NCBI GenBank assembly: GCA_038501625.1
Contig: JAZAYU010000053.1
Location: 3,148,501-3,212,500, forward strand
Length of the DNA stretch: 64,000 nt
Direction: 5' to 3'
From: Corbicula japonica
Lineage: Eukaryota > Mollusca > Bivalvia > Venerida > Cyrenidae
Part shown: piece by piece, positions 15,301-26,300 of the stretch
Numbering within the stretch: the stretch's first letter is position 1
How the letters are laid out: each line of letters begins with the position of its first letter
Program-made: the position numbers and the translations under genes
Notes under the pieces: generated by a model
What the model was told of the DNA's origin: nothing
The model's input: only the letters and a program-made list of their open reading frames with translations
Databases searched by the model: none

Positions 15301-18300
15301 CGCGGACCTCGGGGTCCAAGCCCGCCAACCGCGATATAAACGGAGCGCGATATAAGTAACAAATCGCGCTAAAACAAGGAGAATTCATTTGTTTTTGCCC
15401 TCAGATGCATGTATATCGCGGTGTTGCGTAATTAACACGTCGTGAAATCTACGGGTACATCAGGGAGTACGTTCCGTGCTGGACAAATGTTTTTCAAACA
15501 GCTTTTTAATATAAAGTTTTATTTTTAATAAAACGAAATTAATTAATGTACAAAACAAAGATCGCCGTCATCAATTTCCAACGGTGGTATTATTGTTTTC
15601 GGTACTTTTAAATGATCGACGGTCTGTTGGTCGGTCATGGTCGGCGATGTTAGTTCGTCGTAGTCCATCGTTGATATGTCGATGAGCAGGTAATGTCAAA
15701 ACAACAAACTGTTTTGACGTTTCCTGCTCATGCCTATTATGTTAGCAACTTGAATTAATTGTCGCTAATTTGCGGTTTGTCTCGTGAACGAAATTCTGCC
15801 AGTACCGTACTAGCTTGGTGTTTTTCGCACCTATTGTTCGTCACAAAGGGGGTTTCATGTCAAATCAAAAACATTGAATTGTGAAAAAACCTTTTATCTA
15901 TTTACGTAGGTTTGATGTTAAATTATATCTGCTGGTGAACGTGTACATCGCCTCTTACATTTTGTAAATCCCTGCATACAAAATGTAATAAACAGCCTTT
16001 GCCGATAATGACGCAATACGACACGGAAAAAGCGTGCATTTCGTGAATTTGTCGCCAACGTTGATTTAATCATTTGATCTTTTTTACCACCCACGAAGAA
16101 TGAAAATTGTAAATGTACAAAAAATTGGGATCCACAGACCAAGCGCGATATATTGGATATCGCGATATAACGGATCGCGATAAAACGGAGTTGCAGTGTA
16201 ATAATAACACAAAAGGAATAATAACCTGAAAAAAACAAACATAGAAACATACTTGTAAAAAAAAATACAGCATTTGCAGAACTAGTTTTTTCTTCTTTTT
16301 TTTCACCGATGATGAATTAAAATTCTTCTAACATACCTCCAATCCATTTCCTCTACAGCCTGTGCTATTTCAGGCATCACACCCATTTCTGGAAAACAAG
16401 ATGTATAGATGTCAGGATTATGGCATAGCATAAATCTGGCATAGATCTGTCCTTTGCTTGTTTATCTTGATTATATACAAGCTGCAACAGCAAAACTTTG
16501 TTAAAGCATTCATTTTCATACCTTTTTCAATCAATCTGCTAAATAACCCATTGGCACTGGGCATTAAGGTAAATTACTGTGATATCATTAAGGGTCTGTC
16601 AATGGAAAATGTTTTCTTGGGGAAATTGATGTTATTCCTTGAAATGAAGTCAAATTACACTGCTTATAATGAATTGCACAGTAAACAAAACTAGTAATAT
16701 TACATCTTCAAAATGGACGGTACTGGACAGGATTTATCAGTTGCTTTCAGGTTCTTTTCTGTTTCCGGTAGAAAAAAACTTCATGAAATTACAAATATTA
16801 TTCAGACAAAATAAGGAAAGTAGACACCAAAGGTTCTAAATCTTTAAAATGCTTATGGTTGACACTAAGTTAATCACCATCAACATCCAGTGATACCGGC
16901 CTTAGCCATACAACTGCTAAGAAATCTTCGGAAGATGGCCAGAAAGAAAGTTAAAGTGCCGGAGTCACAGGAATGTCAGATACAATATCTATCTGAATCT
17001 GATATGCAGACGGACATCAGCGTAATATGTTAAAACAGTCAGGGCTTTTCATCAGAAAATTGGGAAGAGGCCCTGGCCTTTCAAATTAGGAAATTTATGC
17101 AAAATAATTGTTTATTCTGGGAAAACACAATTCATTGAAAGATGTACTAGTTTATAAATTTGAATATTAATAAGAATTTTTCTACTTAAATTTAATGTTT
17201 TAAAGCACTTTATTTTTCAAACTTAATTTTTAAACTCCCTTAAGAGGATTTTAATCTATTTTTCAACATCTTACCAAGCATTTTGGGAAAAGACTCTGCC
17301 ACAGTTGGGAAAAATACTATATTTTTGGATTGGGAAGAGGCCTATAAAAGGCCTCTGTTATATAAGGATCAGGGATTCTGAAATCGTCGGCAGGCCGGTC
17401 ATTGACCGATTTTCGGGAAGAATGTCCGATCGAAATTTCAAAATTGGTAAAAAAAATCGGTCATGAATAGTGGCCCATAAATTGTTACAAAAATTACCAA
17501 CTTGTACATTTTTACATTGGTCATGAATAGTGGCCCATAAATTGTTACAAAAATTACCAACATGTACATTTTTCACAGCTTAATCAGCTATTAATCTGTC
17601 AATTATCGAATTCACAACTCTGCTACCATGACTACCACAACTACACTTCCCGTGAATGGCCTGCGGCATAGATGAAACGGGATGTGGTCGGTCTCATTTT
17701 TACAACGGGTGGGTTTGTTTAATTTGCAAATGAACTGCGCTAGTCAGGCTGTTTGATGTCAGAATTAAAAGTGGCAACATCCGTGATTTTATTAATTAAC
17801 GTACACAAATAAAACAGTTAGCATTTTATTGAAAGAAGTGTTAGTCCGATGTGCGTTATTCTGAATGACCGCCGATCGAATAAAATAAAGTACGTTTAAA
17901 AATGCTGTTTCGCAAATTTAAAGAAAACTTCTACAATGCGGATTTTAGTTAAATTGATTGCCGTTCACAGCAAAGTTGAAAGGCTAAAATGAATAGATAC
18001 TTAATGTGAAAATTAATACATGTTTAATGAACTAAAAAATCCACTTCACAATCGCTATGAACACTGCTAAAGATTACTATTTTGAACCGTTACGTCATGT
18101 TTTCAATGCATGGAATGCTTGTGTATTACAACAAAGACGCCGTTAACTTCAAACGTCGCGTGCCGCTCTAATTAATCGATCAAAGAATGTTTTCGTATAC
18201 AGCCCCAAAATGACGAAATTAATCTCTTGGAAGGTTGTAGGATATCGCCGACGAGAATTTATTTTGTAAGGGAGGAATGAACTGGGTTCGGGAGAGTTAA

Positions 18301-20058
18301 ATGCACTGAACGTGGGGCCCGGAAGTCGCAGTTCGTGCGGACCGGAAGTCGCTGTTCGTGCGAACCGGAAGTCGGGGAATAGTCAATTTTGGCGCCAATG
18401 TCCGATTGGGAATTTGAAATTTTAGAATCCCTGATAAGGATGAAAATCCCTGACAGTGTGATGTGTTCAGAGATGCAAAGGCCAACTAGCTTGTTCCTTA
18501 AACTGTGTCCCTTAGAGTTCAATTTAATGTCGAAGTTAAAGTTTGCTTATGACAAGATACAGATTATGGTCATTGCGGTGCACAAATGTAATTAAGATTA
18601 ATTTTGTGTTGTATTTTCTGTTACTACTAACTTCAAATAAAGAGGTTTTTATACCTTACTTTTGTAGGATTCTTTATTGTTATGATGTAACAGCATGATT
18701 TTACTACTAATTTACAGTTTCATAAATTCCCAAATTGGTTATTTGACCTATGATTTTTTTCCCATTACTTAAAGTTTCTTGATGGGAAATTCCCAATTTA
18801 GGAAAGTGTCTTTTTCCTAAAATAGCCAGAAAAGGCCTGTTGTAATTCTGTATCACAAACTTTAATGCAAAAAGTGGTAAAAAAAACAGATATCAAATTC
18901 TTTTATTTTTAGTGTCCACAACTACACAGAGGTCATGACTTTGCAGATATATTTTTAAATTTTACAGAAGAGCATGCCCCCCAACTGGTGGAAAACTGGT
19001 GCCTCTGCTGCTTGTTACTTAGACCTCCTCAAATCTCAACCAATCTTTTATGATAACCCTGTACTCACAGTGACTGGTTTGGTTCAAAGCTGTTCTGATG
19101 GAAATGAGTGAGGATATCCAAATTCAATTCTTCTTCTTCAGATGTTGTACATAATCCCACTCTGGGGCATTGTCGTACATTTAATTCTTCATGTATTCCT
19201 CATCACAACAATCTTTCACCACCAATTCCAGTATATTTTTGCCCATTTTGGACTTTTCAGTTTTCTTATAAAATTTTATGTGTTTAATGTTTTGATCAGA
19301 CAGAATTTGTTGTGAATAGACAGAATTTGCTTTGGTCAGACAGATTTTCACATCTTGTTCGACAGAATGTTTGACACTTTTATCAATTTTCGAGGTTTTG
19401 GGAAGTCTGTAAATAGTGATGAATTCCAATTTGTGTCTTGCTTTCCAATCAAACACTAAATTCCAAAATTGATGCCAGTGAAAACTAAAATGTGTCATCG
19501 GACACTGGAGCCCCAACTGCTAGTGCTATAACATTTGTTACTAAGGGCCATAACTCTGGTAAAAATGGTCACAGTAAAAAAAACTTTTCTTAATGATCAT
19601 CTACACATTCTGCTTGATCAACTGTTTCAGTTTGAAAGAAATCTTTTTGATAGTTAACTCAGGGTTGATGCCACAAGATTTGGGGTACGGACAGAATCTG
19701 ATATGCGTATGAGTGCAACATATGCCTCCCACTTCGTATTAGGGCAAATCTATATGCCTCCCACTTCGTGAAGTCATAAAAAGCATTTGCAACACAACAA
19801 CTAAGAGCGCCAGTGTGAACTTTGTCTATTAGTCCACCGAAAATATTGAAGAACGCCAAACCGAACGTGGCCATGGGCGCAGCCATCTTGAAAAAAAAAG
19901 ATTCCTAACAAAAAAGTTATTTTTCGTGAAAGTAGGCAATGGCAGTGAGAGTATGCTAATTATTTCGATATCTTTAGACAATGTCAAATGATCTGATAAG
20001 TAATGACCATTGGAAATATCTCTAGAACTAAGATAAACCTACCTTCGAATGCCGTCAT
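321..20058 (-). CDS. DDX1: DDX1, DEAD-box RNA helicase with SPRY insert (5' 13 exons; 3' end outside window)
   Basis: ATP-dependent RNA helicase; family members act in tRNA splicing/ligation, RNA transport and DNA-break repair. Exons in transcript order: 20058-20043, 16388-16337, 14587-14524, 14145-14116, 13245-13152, 12981-12931, 10484-10398, 9233-9073, 6560-6411, 5222-5025, 2215-2102, 1510-1412, 461-321. They join in frame to 419 residues, all with AG/GT borders. Visible: N-terminus [20 protein letters not shown], motif [11 protein letters not shown] (about 45-54), SPRY domain (about 86-260, containing [19 protein letters not shown]), motif Ia [16 protein letters not shown] (DEA|D split by an intron), and SAT near 410. 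The SPRY insertion between motifs I and Ia is diagnostic of DDX1. The helicase C-terminal half lies left of base 321. The exon 8 donor (GTTTGT) is weak. The start is chosen by N-terminal similarity to DDX1. Confidence 0.97.
648..889. mobile_element. TTAA-ended hairpin MITE, full length
   Basis: TTAACCCTTTCCTCCATATA at the left, inverse GAGGAAAGGGTTAA at the right; TTAA is likely the target duplication. Inside are two arms, each itself a palindrome built on GATC(C/T)(A/T)GATCAG and CGGCAC..CGTGCCG, inverted relative to each other. Non-coding, in a DDX1 intron. Confidence 0.8.
1255..1375. repeat. Decayed copy of the TTAA hairpin MITE
   Basis: Degenerate arms GTTGATCCTGATCATACTGC and GCAAGCTGATCTTGATCTTC, ending in GTAAAGGGATGA; termini eroded. 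Confidence 0.45.
2829..3432 (+). mobile_element. Non-autonomous hAT element with exact 8-bp target duplication
   Basis: CTATTATT at 2821-2828 and 3433-3440 flank ends TAGGGATGGCA(TCA)AC and the inverse of TAGGGATGGCAAC. Both subterminal zones are crowded with ACTCGAGTACTCG and CGTCCGAGT motifs, typical of hAT transposase binding. 604 bp, holding only an N-terminal domain remnant. Confidence 0.9.
2899..3081 (+). pseudogene. BED-type zinc finger remnant of a hAT transposase
   Basis: Reads [20 protein letters not shown] then [16 protein letters not shown]: the aromatic start, first Cys and both His of a BED finger are present, but the second Cys is Ser/Lys (CSSK for CxxC). The frame ends at 3081, long before any catalytic domain. 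Not a working protein. Confidence 0.7.
4770..4999. mobile_element. TTAA hairpin MITE, diverged copy next to DDX1 exon 10
   Basis: TTAACTCCAGAG at the left and AGAGGTTAA at the right with the same paired internal palindromes. It ends about 26 bp from the donor side of DDX1 exon 10 (5025). Confidence 0.65.
6930..7145. repeat. Decayed TTAA hairpin MITE
   Basis: GATCCCGATCAGCCGGACAT and GTGCAGGCTGATCTGAAGCT arms are recognisable; ends are eroded (ATTACTCCATG / GGAGTATAGGGCTAA). Confidence 0.55.
7146..9072. other. DDX1 intron with no recognised feature
   Basis: AT-rich sequence between DDX1 exons 9 and 8. An AGGGGAGCTAACTCTTCC phrase near 7312 recalls the tails of tandem-cored elements, but no array follows. 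No coding frame of note. Confidence 0.5.
9480..10272. mobile_element. Tandem-cored (Pearl-like) element, 151-bp units
   Basis: About four units of 151 bp (GGACAATTCAAGGGCCATAA at 9598, 9749, 9900, 10051). Edges are ACAAAATACGCCCG and, inverted, CGGGCGTATAAAAA. Open frames of about 72 residues on both strands are repeat by-products. Lies in the DDX1 intron between exons 7 and 8. Confidence 0.75.
10803..10936. mobile_element. CCAAT-bearing hairpin MITE, near-perfect palindrome
   Basis: AGGTTATAAAACTGAGCATG...CATCTGATTGGCTGAAATGG then the inverse. The arms of about 60 bp pair almost base for base around a loop of a few bases (CAACCAGTCG). No coding potential. Confidence 0.85.
11088..12915. mobile_element. 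Tandem-cored element, 159-bp units, giving a spurious 331-codon frame
   Basis: Roughly ten units, the best about 159 bp, each with GGGCATAACTC..AAATATTGAAACTGGAG and TCTTGTCGTCACAGATGGCA. Edges TGTGTCGCCTGC and GCAGGCGACACA are inverted. Because 159 is 53 codons, the plus strand stays open from 11877 to 12872 (331 codons), ending in a GACGAC-rich tail. No protein family is recognisable. In DDX1 intron 6. Confidence 0.75.
13331..13392 (+). repeat. 31-bp direct tandem duplication
   Basis: TTCAATTAGTCAATCCGTTG continuing TTGTTAATTAT, twice in succession, in a DDX1 intron. Confidence 0.75.
13490..13680. repeat. Decayed TTAA hairpin MITE
   Basis: Arms GTGTAGATCCAGGTAAGCCT and GTGTAGATCCTGATCAGGTT mark this as a diverged family member in a DDX1 intron. 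Confidence 0.55.
15282..16198. mobile_element. TA-flanked element with CACTGCAACTCC ends, copy 1 (917 bp)
   Basis: CACTGCAACTCCATTATATC at the left and ATAAAACGGAGTTGCAGTG at the right, bordered by TA. The termini hold several ATATCGCG motifs. pogo-like in style (TA target, CA..TG ends). The internal sequence is non-coding. In a DDX1 intron. Confidence 0.75.
16400..19990. other. DDX1 intron 1, mostly unassigned
   Basis: Apart from the 60-bp duplication at 17458 and a repeated GCCTCCCACTTCGT phrase near 19727 and 19757, I see no complete element. The block 17630-18420 is richer in CpG (CCGGAAGTCGC-type motifs, also seen in the 21.8-kb element) and may be an old transposon. Confidence 0.4.
17458..17578 (+). 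repeat. 60-bp direct tandem duplication
   Basis: Two copies of GGTCATGAATAGTGGCCCAT...TTACCAAC(T/A)TGTACATTTT differing at a few bases. In a DDX1 intron; no function evident. Confidence 0.8.
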
Positions 20059-20338
20059 TTTGCCGACTGCTATGTGCTGACAGATGCTGGATTCAAGCCG
20101 CAAAGACGAAATTTGTTTTTAGAAAATCTTATTTTACTACTATATATATAAAATAATGATGTTTAATTATTTTATTCTTACAAAGTTTATAAGTGTTTAT
20201 TCTAAAAATTACTTATATATGTTATTCGAAAACAAGGATAAACAGCAAGTCTGAAAGGTGAAGGTCAAACCCGGTCGTGTTTAGAGAAATTTTGTTACGC
20301 AATTTGCTAAACACTGTCACTCGAAAAGATCACTGAAA
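20059..20338. promoter_or_regulatory. Likely bidirectional promoter of DDX1 and DHODH
   Basis: The start codons of the minus-strand DDX1 exon 1 (20058) and the plus-strand DHODH exon 1 (20339) are 280 bp apart and diverge. The interval holds an AT-rich stretch with a TATATATATA run near 20145 and an AAGGTCAAA half-site near 20265. No CpG-dense block is visible. A shared promoter is inferred from geometry only; transcription start sites cannot be read from the sequence. Confidence 0.6.
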
Positions 20339-23300
20339 ATGAGTGGCGCGGCAACAACATCAGTGTTTATGGTTATTATTTTTCACAGAAAATTATTCTT
20401 TTGTCATTTTTTGCGTGATACCATAATGTATACTTTTTATCGATACAGTAACACCATCCCCAGTTGACACCTATCCCTTGGCCCCAAAGACCCCTGGTAA
20501 AGCTTAGAAATGACATTTGAAATTATTGATAGTTACTACAAATAACTGTACCTTGCAATTTTGCTTTTGTAGAAACAGCTGAAGGAAATGGTGTTTATCT
20601 GTGGCACTGGTCTCACCCTGTTCACCAGCTACTCCATCTATGAAGGCAATGAGAGGTTCTACAGACAGTTTGTGATGCCCAGCATTAGGTTCCTTGATCC
20701 AGAGACAACACACAACCTGGCCATCTTCATGGCCAAAAATGGATTGGTTCCACCACAAGGCACACCTGATCCACCTATACTGGTAGGTTCTGAGTTTGAG
20801 CCAAGGTTCAAACTTCAATAAAGTTATCGGTTGAATTGTAGCCCATATTCCACTGTAATTGTGATTTATGCAATGTACTGCAAATTCTTTAATATCTGTA
20901 TGGTACAAAATTTTATGTTTGTTGATTTTGTAAGGTGACTTATGTATTAATTTAAACACCTTCAAAACCACTCACCCAACCTGCATCGAAATAAAGAACT
21001 TTATGTGAATGTGTTTTAAGACAATTAAATCCACAAATGTTAAGCCATTTCACCCAAAAATATTTGCATTTGAAGTCTGATTCATCGTCTGTGGTTCTAA
21101 ACAGTCCGTAAGGATCTTGTCTGGTTAATTCTGTGTAATCTAATGTCCACTGTCTTCTTATTGATTTCTAGAACACAAAGGTATGGGACAGAGAGTTTAA
21201 AAACCCAGTGGGTGTAGCTGCAGGGTTTGACAAGAATGGTGTGGCAGTTGATGGTATGTTGGGTGCTGGGTTTGGATTTGTAGAGGTTGGAAGTGTGACA
21301 CCCAAACCACAACCAGGCAATCCTAAACCTCGCCTCTTTAGATTGTGGCAGGATAAAGCTGTTATCAACAGGTAAATTATATTGAACAGAGGCATTGGAA
21401 AACTGCTGTTGTACATTTTCACATTTTGAGATCAATTTTAATGATTTTTATGTACCCACCCATCTTGATGGATATCACCTGTCGATGGTGGTTGTAGTGT
21501 CTGCAAAAGGGGTCAGTGCTCTAACTTGGAAAATATTATCCAATCTTCACCAAACTTGACTATGTTATCTTCACTAAGTTCAATAACCAGCCAGAGTGTT
21601 TTAGTCATTCTGGAGTAAAAGCCCTTCAATTGCTGATACACTGCAACTCCGTTATATCGCGATCCGTTATATCGAGATATCCAATATATCGCGCTTGGTC
21701 CGTGGATCCCTTTTTTTGTACATTAACAATGTACACTGCAGACTCTTTATAACGCGCTTCCCCTATTTTTTTCTAAGTCCATTTTTTACCATGAAACGGC
21801 AAAAAGTCGAAACCGGAAGTCATTTTTTGATTGTAAAACGGCAAATAAATCGAAACCAGAAGTCACAATTGTAACATGTACACAAATGACGCACACATTT
21901 TTCCCTAAAACAACCGTGTTTTAACACCTTTCCCAGTGACAGATAACAGCCTGGGGCAAACTTGTGAATGCATACTTACTGTTTAATTTTATCATTGATC
22001 CATTACTAAATTCGATTGTCTCTATAATTATCACATAATCCGCACAATTCAGAAAGAAACAAAAAATTATTCCCAGTCATGTTTTAAAACCTGTCGGTAG
22101 TTCATTGATGTACATTTTGCATTTTGTATTATCTTTATTCATTCTTCGTGGGTGGTAAAAAAGATTAAATGATTAAATCAACGTTGGCGACAAATTCACG
22201 AAACGCACGCTTTTTCCGTGTCGTATTACGTCATTATCGGCAAAGGCTGTTTATTACATTTTGTATGCAGGTATTTAAGAGGCGATGTAGACGTTCACCA
22301 GCAGATAAAATTTAGCATCAAACGTACGAAAATAGATGAAAGATTTTTTTTACAACTCTGTTTCTTCTGATTCGACATGAAACCCCCTTTGTGACAAACA
22401 ATAGGTGCGAAAAACACCAAGCTAATACGGTAATAGCAGAATTTCGTTCACGAGACAAACCGCAAATTAGCGACAATTAATGCAAGTTGCTAACCATAAT
22501 AGGCATGAGCAGGAAACGTCAAAACAGTTTTTTGTTTTGACATTATCTGCTCATCGACATATCAAGCTGGTAAACGACGGACGACGACTATCTAATATCG
22601 CCGACCATGACCGACCAACAGATCGTCGATCAGTTGAAAATAACGAAAACAATAATACCACCGTTGGAAACTGATGACGGCGATTTTTGTTTTGTACATT
22701 TATTAATTTATCTTTATTAAAAATATAACTTAATAAATTATATAAAAAAGTTGTTTTAAAAACATTTGTCCAGCACGGAACGTACTCCCCGATGTACCCG
22801 TAGATTTCACGGCGTGTTAATTACGCAACACCGCTATATACATGCATCTGACAGCAAAAATAAATGAATTCTCCTTGTTTTAGCGCGATTATTTACTTAT
22901 ATCGCGCTCCGTTTATATCGCGATTGGCGGGCTTGGACCCCGAGGTCCGCGATATAATGGAGTTGCAGTGTACATGGTATTTGACCACATTGTCACTGTC
23001 ATTGTATTCTCCAGCTTGGAATATCAGAATGTTAATGGGTATAACATCTGCACCAAGTTAGAACCAGCCAGATTGTTCCAGTCACTCAAAAGTTTTGACC
23101 CTTAAATTGCTGATTTTTTTACCAGCTAAGCGTTTCTGTTCTCAATTTCCATTCTTCATTTAAATTGGTCAGAAATACCTATGGGCTCAATATTTCTGCA
23201 GAATTGGACAACAATACTGATCACATCAGTTGCTCTAGTGTTAAGGCCTGATATTGCAGTTATTTCATCAACACAGTAGTATCTGCTTTCTTACTTGAAA

Positions 23301-26300
23301 TGCACATATCCAGTCTTCATCATACTTGTTCATCAAGTCAGAAACATTATGGGCATAATACAGGGTGATTCTTGAGTTCTGGCCTGTTAATTGCTAATAC
23401 AGTGTATAAGTTTTAAATTTAAACATGTCTTTTCTTTCTTTTATCAACTTCCACTGAACTTCGTCTGAATTTTTTCGTACATAAGATTCTAATTGACAAT
23501 ACTTAACTTAATAAGTTAAATCTGTCTCAGACAGGTGTATATCCCATATCCAAGAGATGTCTGATCTCTGAAAGGTGTAGTTTGTGCCACTTTTGCACAC
23601 TTCTTAAAATGATAATGCTACCTAAAAATTAGAAGTTAGTATCTGCAATTTTAGTTATTCCTTTGAAAAAATCTTTAAAAAATGAGCACTATGAAAATAT
23701 AAGCCATGTATTGCAGGTTTGGATTCAACAGTGATGGGCACGACATTGTCAGAGAGAGACTTAAACAGAGAAATTCTATAAATCACTTTAAACGTAAGTA
23801 TTGCATGACAAAACTCACAATATGGAGGGGTGTAAAATTATATATTGGTATATCTAGCTAGAACATGGATATATCAAATATAACAGAAGTATAAGATTTA
23901 AACATATGAATAATGTGCATAAGCTGTAAGTGATTCGGCAGGGTAAACTGTCATGGCTGACCTGAAATTCGGAAACATGAATATATATCCGATACTTTTA
24001 AAGGGCACCTTCTTTGTCTGTTAAAAAGTCCGTACAAATGTCCCAGCTTAGGTTTACTTTGTTTCTTGTTGAATATAAGTTTTGTTTCAATATTTTTATA
24101 ATGAGCATTGATAATGAACCAGCATTGTGCCATTTGATTTGATGGCACTCCTAATTTTTATGTTTTCCAATCAGATTTGAAGCTCATTTAGATAAGAAGA
24201 TTGCCATCATATTAATTAATAAATAATGTTATTGATTGCCTGATTCATAATAACATCTATTTTTAGAAACATATTAACCCTTCAGAAGAAAAAAATAATG
24301 TTCTTGCGTTTCCTAGACAAAAACTATTTTTCTACTTTTCTTAGATGAAAGTTATGTTCCATATATTGCTGAAGAGCGCAATATGTTAAATATAAATTTG
24401 TGGACGGACACACAGAGTCCTGAAACATCAGCAACTATAGTGAGACAAAGTAAGGTAACACGGCCATTTTATATCGGGGATACATGTATCATTCATAGTG
24501 ACTTGTTTCATCAGTGTTTGACTCTTGATCTTATTTCATCTTCATCTAGGAATTTGTTTTACTGTAATTAATGTTAAGGTTATAAAACTGAGAATGGAGA
24601 CCAGTCACAAATCCGATAGGCTAAGACTGGTCCACATTTCAGCCAATCAGATGCTTGAGATTTGAGACTGGTTTCCAGTCTCAGTTTATAATCTTAGGGC
24701 CAGACTGACTGAGCACCATTTTCAGCTATTGATATGCTTGAGGTTTAGATTTCCCATGATTCTCCTGTATTTTGAATCGCTTGTACTGGATTTTACTGTT
24801 TAATTTAAGTATAATAAAGAGTTTATGTGTGTGTTTAAAAATGTTCTGAGCCATGTGCTTGAAATTTGTATATTTAGACATTAGCCATTAATTTGAAGCC
24901 GCCAGACATTGATGATGTTGCAGTTTGTTGTCTTATTTATGTGCTTTGTGTTCAGTTTCTTACAAGTCACAAAGTATTGACAGTTAGATGATTCACACTT
25001 TATTTTATATTTTATGTTACCGGTATTGAAGTAAATACTTTGTGTTAGCAATTTGTTTGACTGTATCATGGGTAATTTTTTTGCATGTTAGTTGTTCTTA
25101 TATTTGGAAAGAACTGACAGTTATCTGTTATTTCTTCATAACTCATAGTTGATATTGCTACACATTTGACTAAACTGTGTTATTTTTACTGTGCAATACA
25201 TAATAAGCAATGTGAAAAGCTCTATTTTATGATGCTACTTAAAGGAATAATGTCAACATCCCCCAAGACACATTTTCCTGTAGTGCACACCAAAGGATGT
25301 TTAATTGTAAAAATTATTCTTGGGTTCAATTTTATTTGTTGATGCCTGTTATTATGTGCTTTAAGCGTCAGCTCATCAGATGATGTTAAAAATATCTGAT
25401 GGTGCAACATGAATAATTGATTGATTTAATACACATGTTCACTTGGCCAAGAAAAGGGAAATTCAAAATGTATATATGACAATGCTCCAGGAATCATCAC
25501 TAAAAAACCATTGCTTGTTTGCAATTCTAGAAGCAGCTTTGAACCTTTTAAATTAAATTTAATTCGATACTCGGTAATAAACAAATATAAGTTTACAAAT
25601 ATTGAACTGATCATTTACTCTAAGTGGAACATGTCTCATAATTCAAAGTTGACTGGATATGACTTTTGCATCAGATGATCATATGTATATTATGATAGTT
25701 TGCAAAGTAAAATAGCTGTTTTTACTATCTTTTCAGCATGTAATACGCACGTGTTGGCAATCCCCATTTGGAAAATTTACTTTAGTTGTTAAAATTTATT
25801 TACAACCTAGTAATATGAACGAATGATTGCTCACTTGCAAAATATTTCATAAAAGTTCAGAGTTTATGTTTGCCTTGTAGAGGAAAATCCAGGAATAGTT
25901 GGAGTAAACCTGGGTAAGAACAAGACGTCGGACAGCCCCGTCAATGATTATGTTGAAGGCGTGCACAAGTTTGGTCCCCTGGCTGATTACCTCGTGATCA
26001 ATGTATCGAGTCCAAACACTCCAGGGCTGAGAGATATGCAGGGCAAACAGCAGCTGGAGGAGCTAGTTGCCAAGGTAACAAGACTTCCTGTCATCTGCCT
26101 TATTAATGGTAAAGGCAAAAGTTATGTCCCCTTATGAGATAAAGGTACTGTTAAGATAAGATAAATATATAATCATTTCTGCTGTATTCAGTGGCTTCTT
26201 ATTGTCATTCATTCTGCTTATCCCTTTTCTTGATATATTTGCATTTTTCGCCTATGCTAACAGTGTAGATCCAGATCAGTTGGCACATCCATGCCATCTA

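Noticed and set aside
19659..19886. Minus-strand frame [20 protein letters not shown]
   Set aside because: Lies in DDX1 intron 1 and runs into a repeated GCCTCCCACTTCGT phrase; no homologue recognised.
24345..24571. Open plus-strand frame after an AG in DHODH intron 4 ([15 protein letters not shown]...)
   Set aside because: DHODH exons on either side join in frame without it and the family has no insertion here; it lacks a convincing donor.
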